A program made the translations under genes and the position numbers. 64,000 nt of DNA, from contig CM020513.1 in the NCBI GenBank assembly GCA_009823395.1, forward strand, positions 21,783,001-21,847,000, given 5' to 3'. This document shows, piece after piece, positions 63,092 through 64,000 of the stretch (position 1 is the stretch's first letter; every line of letters begins with the position of its first letter). The DNA comes from Thamnaconus septentrionalis. Lineage: Eukaryota; Chordata; Actinopteri; Tetraodontiformes; Monacanthidae. The notes under the pieces are model-generated. The model worked only from the letters and a program-made list of their open reading frames with translations. It did not search any database and was not told where the DNA came from.

Positions 63092-64000
63092 CTGTCGGTG
63101 GATGAGGAAGGAAAAGATTATAGAGATGTTGACTGAACAGTGATCAAATACCTCAAACTCTTTGTGCATTATGATGGGGTCGAGTCCATGTTGACGAAAG
63201 ATCGTGAGAGGGTAATGTGCCATGTTCAGTTTGTTTCAAACAGCTTCAAGATCATGTTAAAAAAAAAACGGCTTTGGAGGATGATTGAAGGGTTGTTTTT
63301 CGTAGCCTAGCCTCAAAACCAGATACTTATCACTCACCCACTTGTTCCAGTTTAGCGAAAAAGAAATTCCAGGAACATCAACACTACTTTCAGGTAAAAA
63401 TAAATAATAGATCTAAAGCTTCACGTCAGTTTTGAAAGAAAAATGTCTGACAGAGGCCAAGTTGTGTTTTTCAGAAGTTATAGACAAGAATGTCAATGTT
63501 TGATTGTCAGTGAAATTTGTTTTTGTGTTATTATTATTTATTTTTTTACATTAAAATATCAGGTGGAATACCAATATGGAGGATTGACACAGAATTTGAC
63601 CTTAAGCTTGGAGGAACAGCTGTGCCTGTCGCTGTTGGATTCCCAAGTCAGCTGCAGCACGCTAGAACTCCTCCGGCCATATTTTTTTCATAATTCCTTT
63701 TTTGCGTTTCAGGGTGAAGGTTTAGTAAAGTTGGTAAAAGCCGCAAAAAGCTGAGTTCGAATTGGGAAGGCAGGAGCGCTGATTTATGTTATTGCCTGTG
63801 GCTGCTTGCATGATCCTTTGGACATGCTCACACATGTCTCACGTTAAGCGCACAGAGAGCTTGGCAAACCCCATGGATGCTTCGGAGTCCGAGCGCTGCA
63901 GGGGTTGGCAAGGAATGTGTGTCTTTTGCTGTGAGGTAACTCACCATACAGTGTGAGAGAGTTGATATGCATGTGTACGTATGATGAAGACGATTCTCTA
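63092..64000 (-). other. sf3b3: sf3b3 intron upstream of exon a (continues beyond window)
   Basis: No sequence matching the expected preceding exon (human ends LRVLRHGLE) was found. The frame at 63148-63223 reading TIFRQHGLD looks faintly similar but does not match in length or flanks and was not called. Confidence 0.6.

Noticed and set aside
63148..63223. Possible upstream sf3b3 exon reading TIFRQHGLD
   Set aside because: Similarity to LRVLRHGLE is superficial; the extra IIMHKEFE residues and missing upstream match exclude it.
49606..64000. SNORD111-type snoRNA in sf3b3 introns
   Set aside because: Human SF3B3 hosts such snoRNAs, so I looked for paired TGATGA and CTGA boxes on the minus strand, but found no convincing pair with terminal stem. 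It may lie in the introns outside the window.

Overview
This is vertebrate, almost certainly teleost fish, nuclear DNA. It has multi-exon genes with GT-AG introns, many microsatellites, tRNA-derived SINE pieces, LINE fragments with fish-type reverse transcriptase motifs, and several families of short non-autonomous DNA transposons. No prokaryotic gene organisation, CRISPR array, rRNA gene or intact transposase is visible.

Two protein-coding genes can be reconstructed exon by exon, both on the minus strand. (1) Interleukin-34 (il34) is complete: six coding exons between 17909 (start codon) and 5018 (stop), encoding 202 residues with a signal peptide and a short-chain helical cytokine core. (2) sf3b3 (splicing factor 3b subunit 3, SAP130) is represented by its last sixteen coding exons, from 63091 to the stop at 49465. 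They encode 774 residues, the C-terminal two thirds of a protein normally about 1217 residues long; the 5' part lies beyond position 64000. Every exon junction of both genes was checked for GT/AG ends and codon phase, and all agree. sf3b3 lying directly upstream of il34 on the same strand is the arrangement also known in human (16q22), so this is conserved synteny.

Layout: 1-4.6 kb is intergenic with repeat fragments. 5.0-17.9 kb is il34, whose introns hold a (AT)n tract of about 280 bp, LINE 3'-tail remnants and several interspersed repeats. 17.9-49.2 kb is a 31-kb intergenic stretch without a recognisable gene; it carries LINE fragments, a tRNA-SINE, terminal-inverted-repeat elements and, near 27.1-28.3 kb, a microsatellite-rich and CpG-rich segment that could be regulatory. 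49.2-64.0 kb is sf3b3, whose introns hold a hAT transposase fragment, a GTTTCCATGA-ended element and a young repeat ending 7 bases from a splice donor.

The two genes are functionally unrelated: a housekeeping spliceosome subunit and a secreted ligand of the CSF1 receptor. I found no novel multi-gene system. The most notable points are the repeat abutting an sf3b3 splice donor, repeat families shared between gene introns and the intergenic region, three strong inverted repeats, and the CpG-rich segment.
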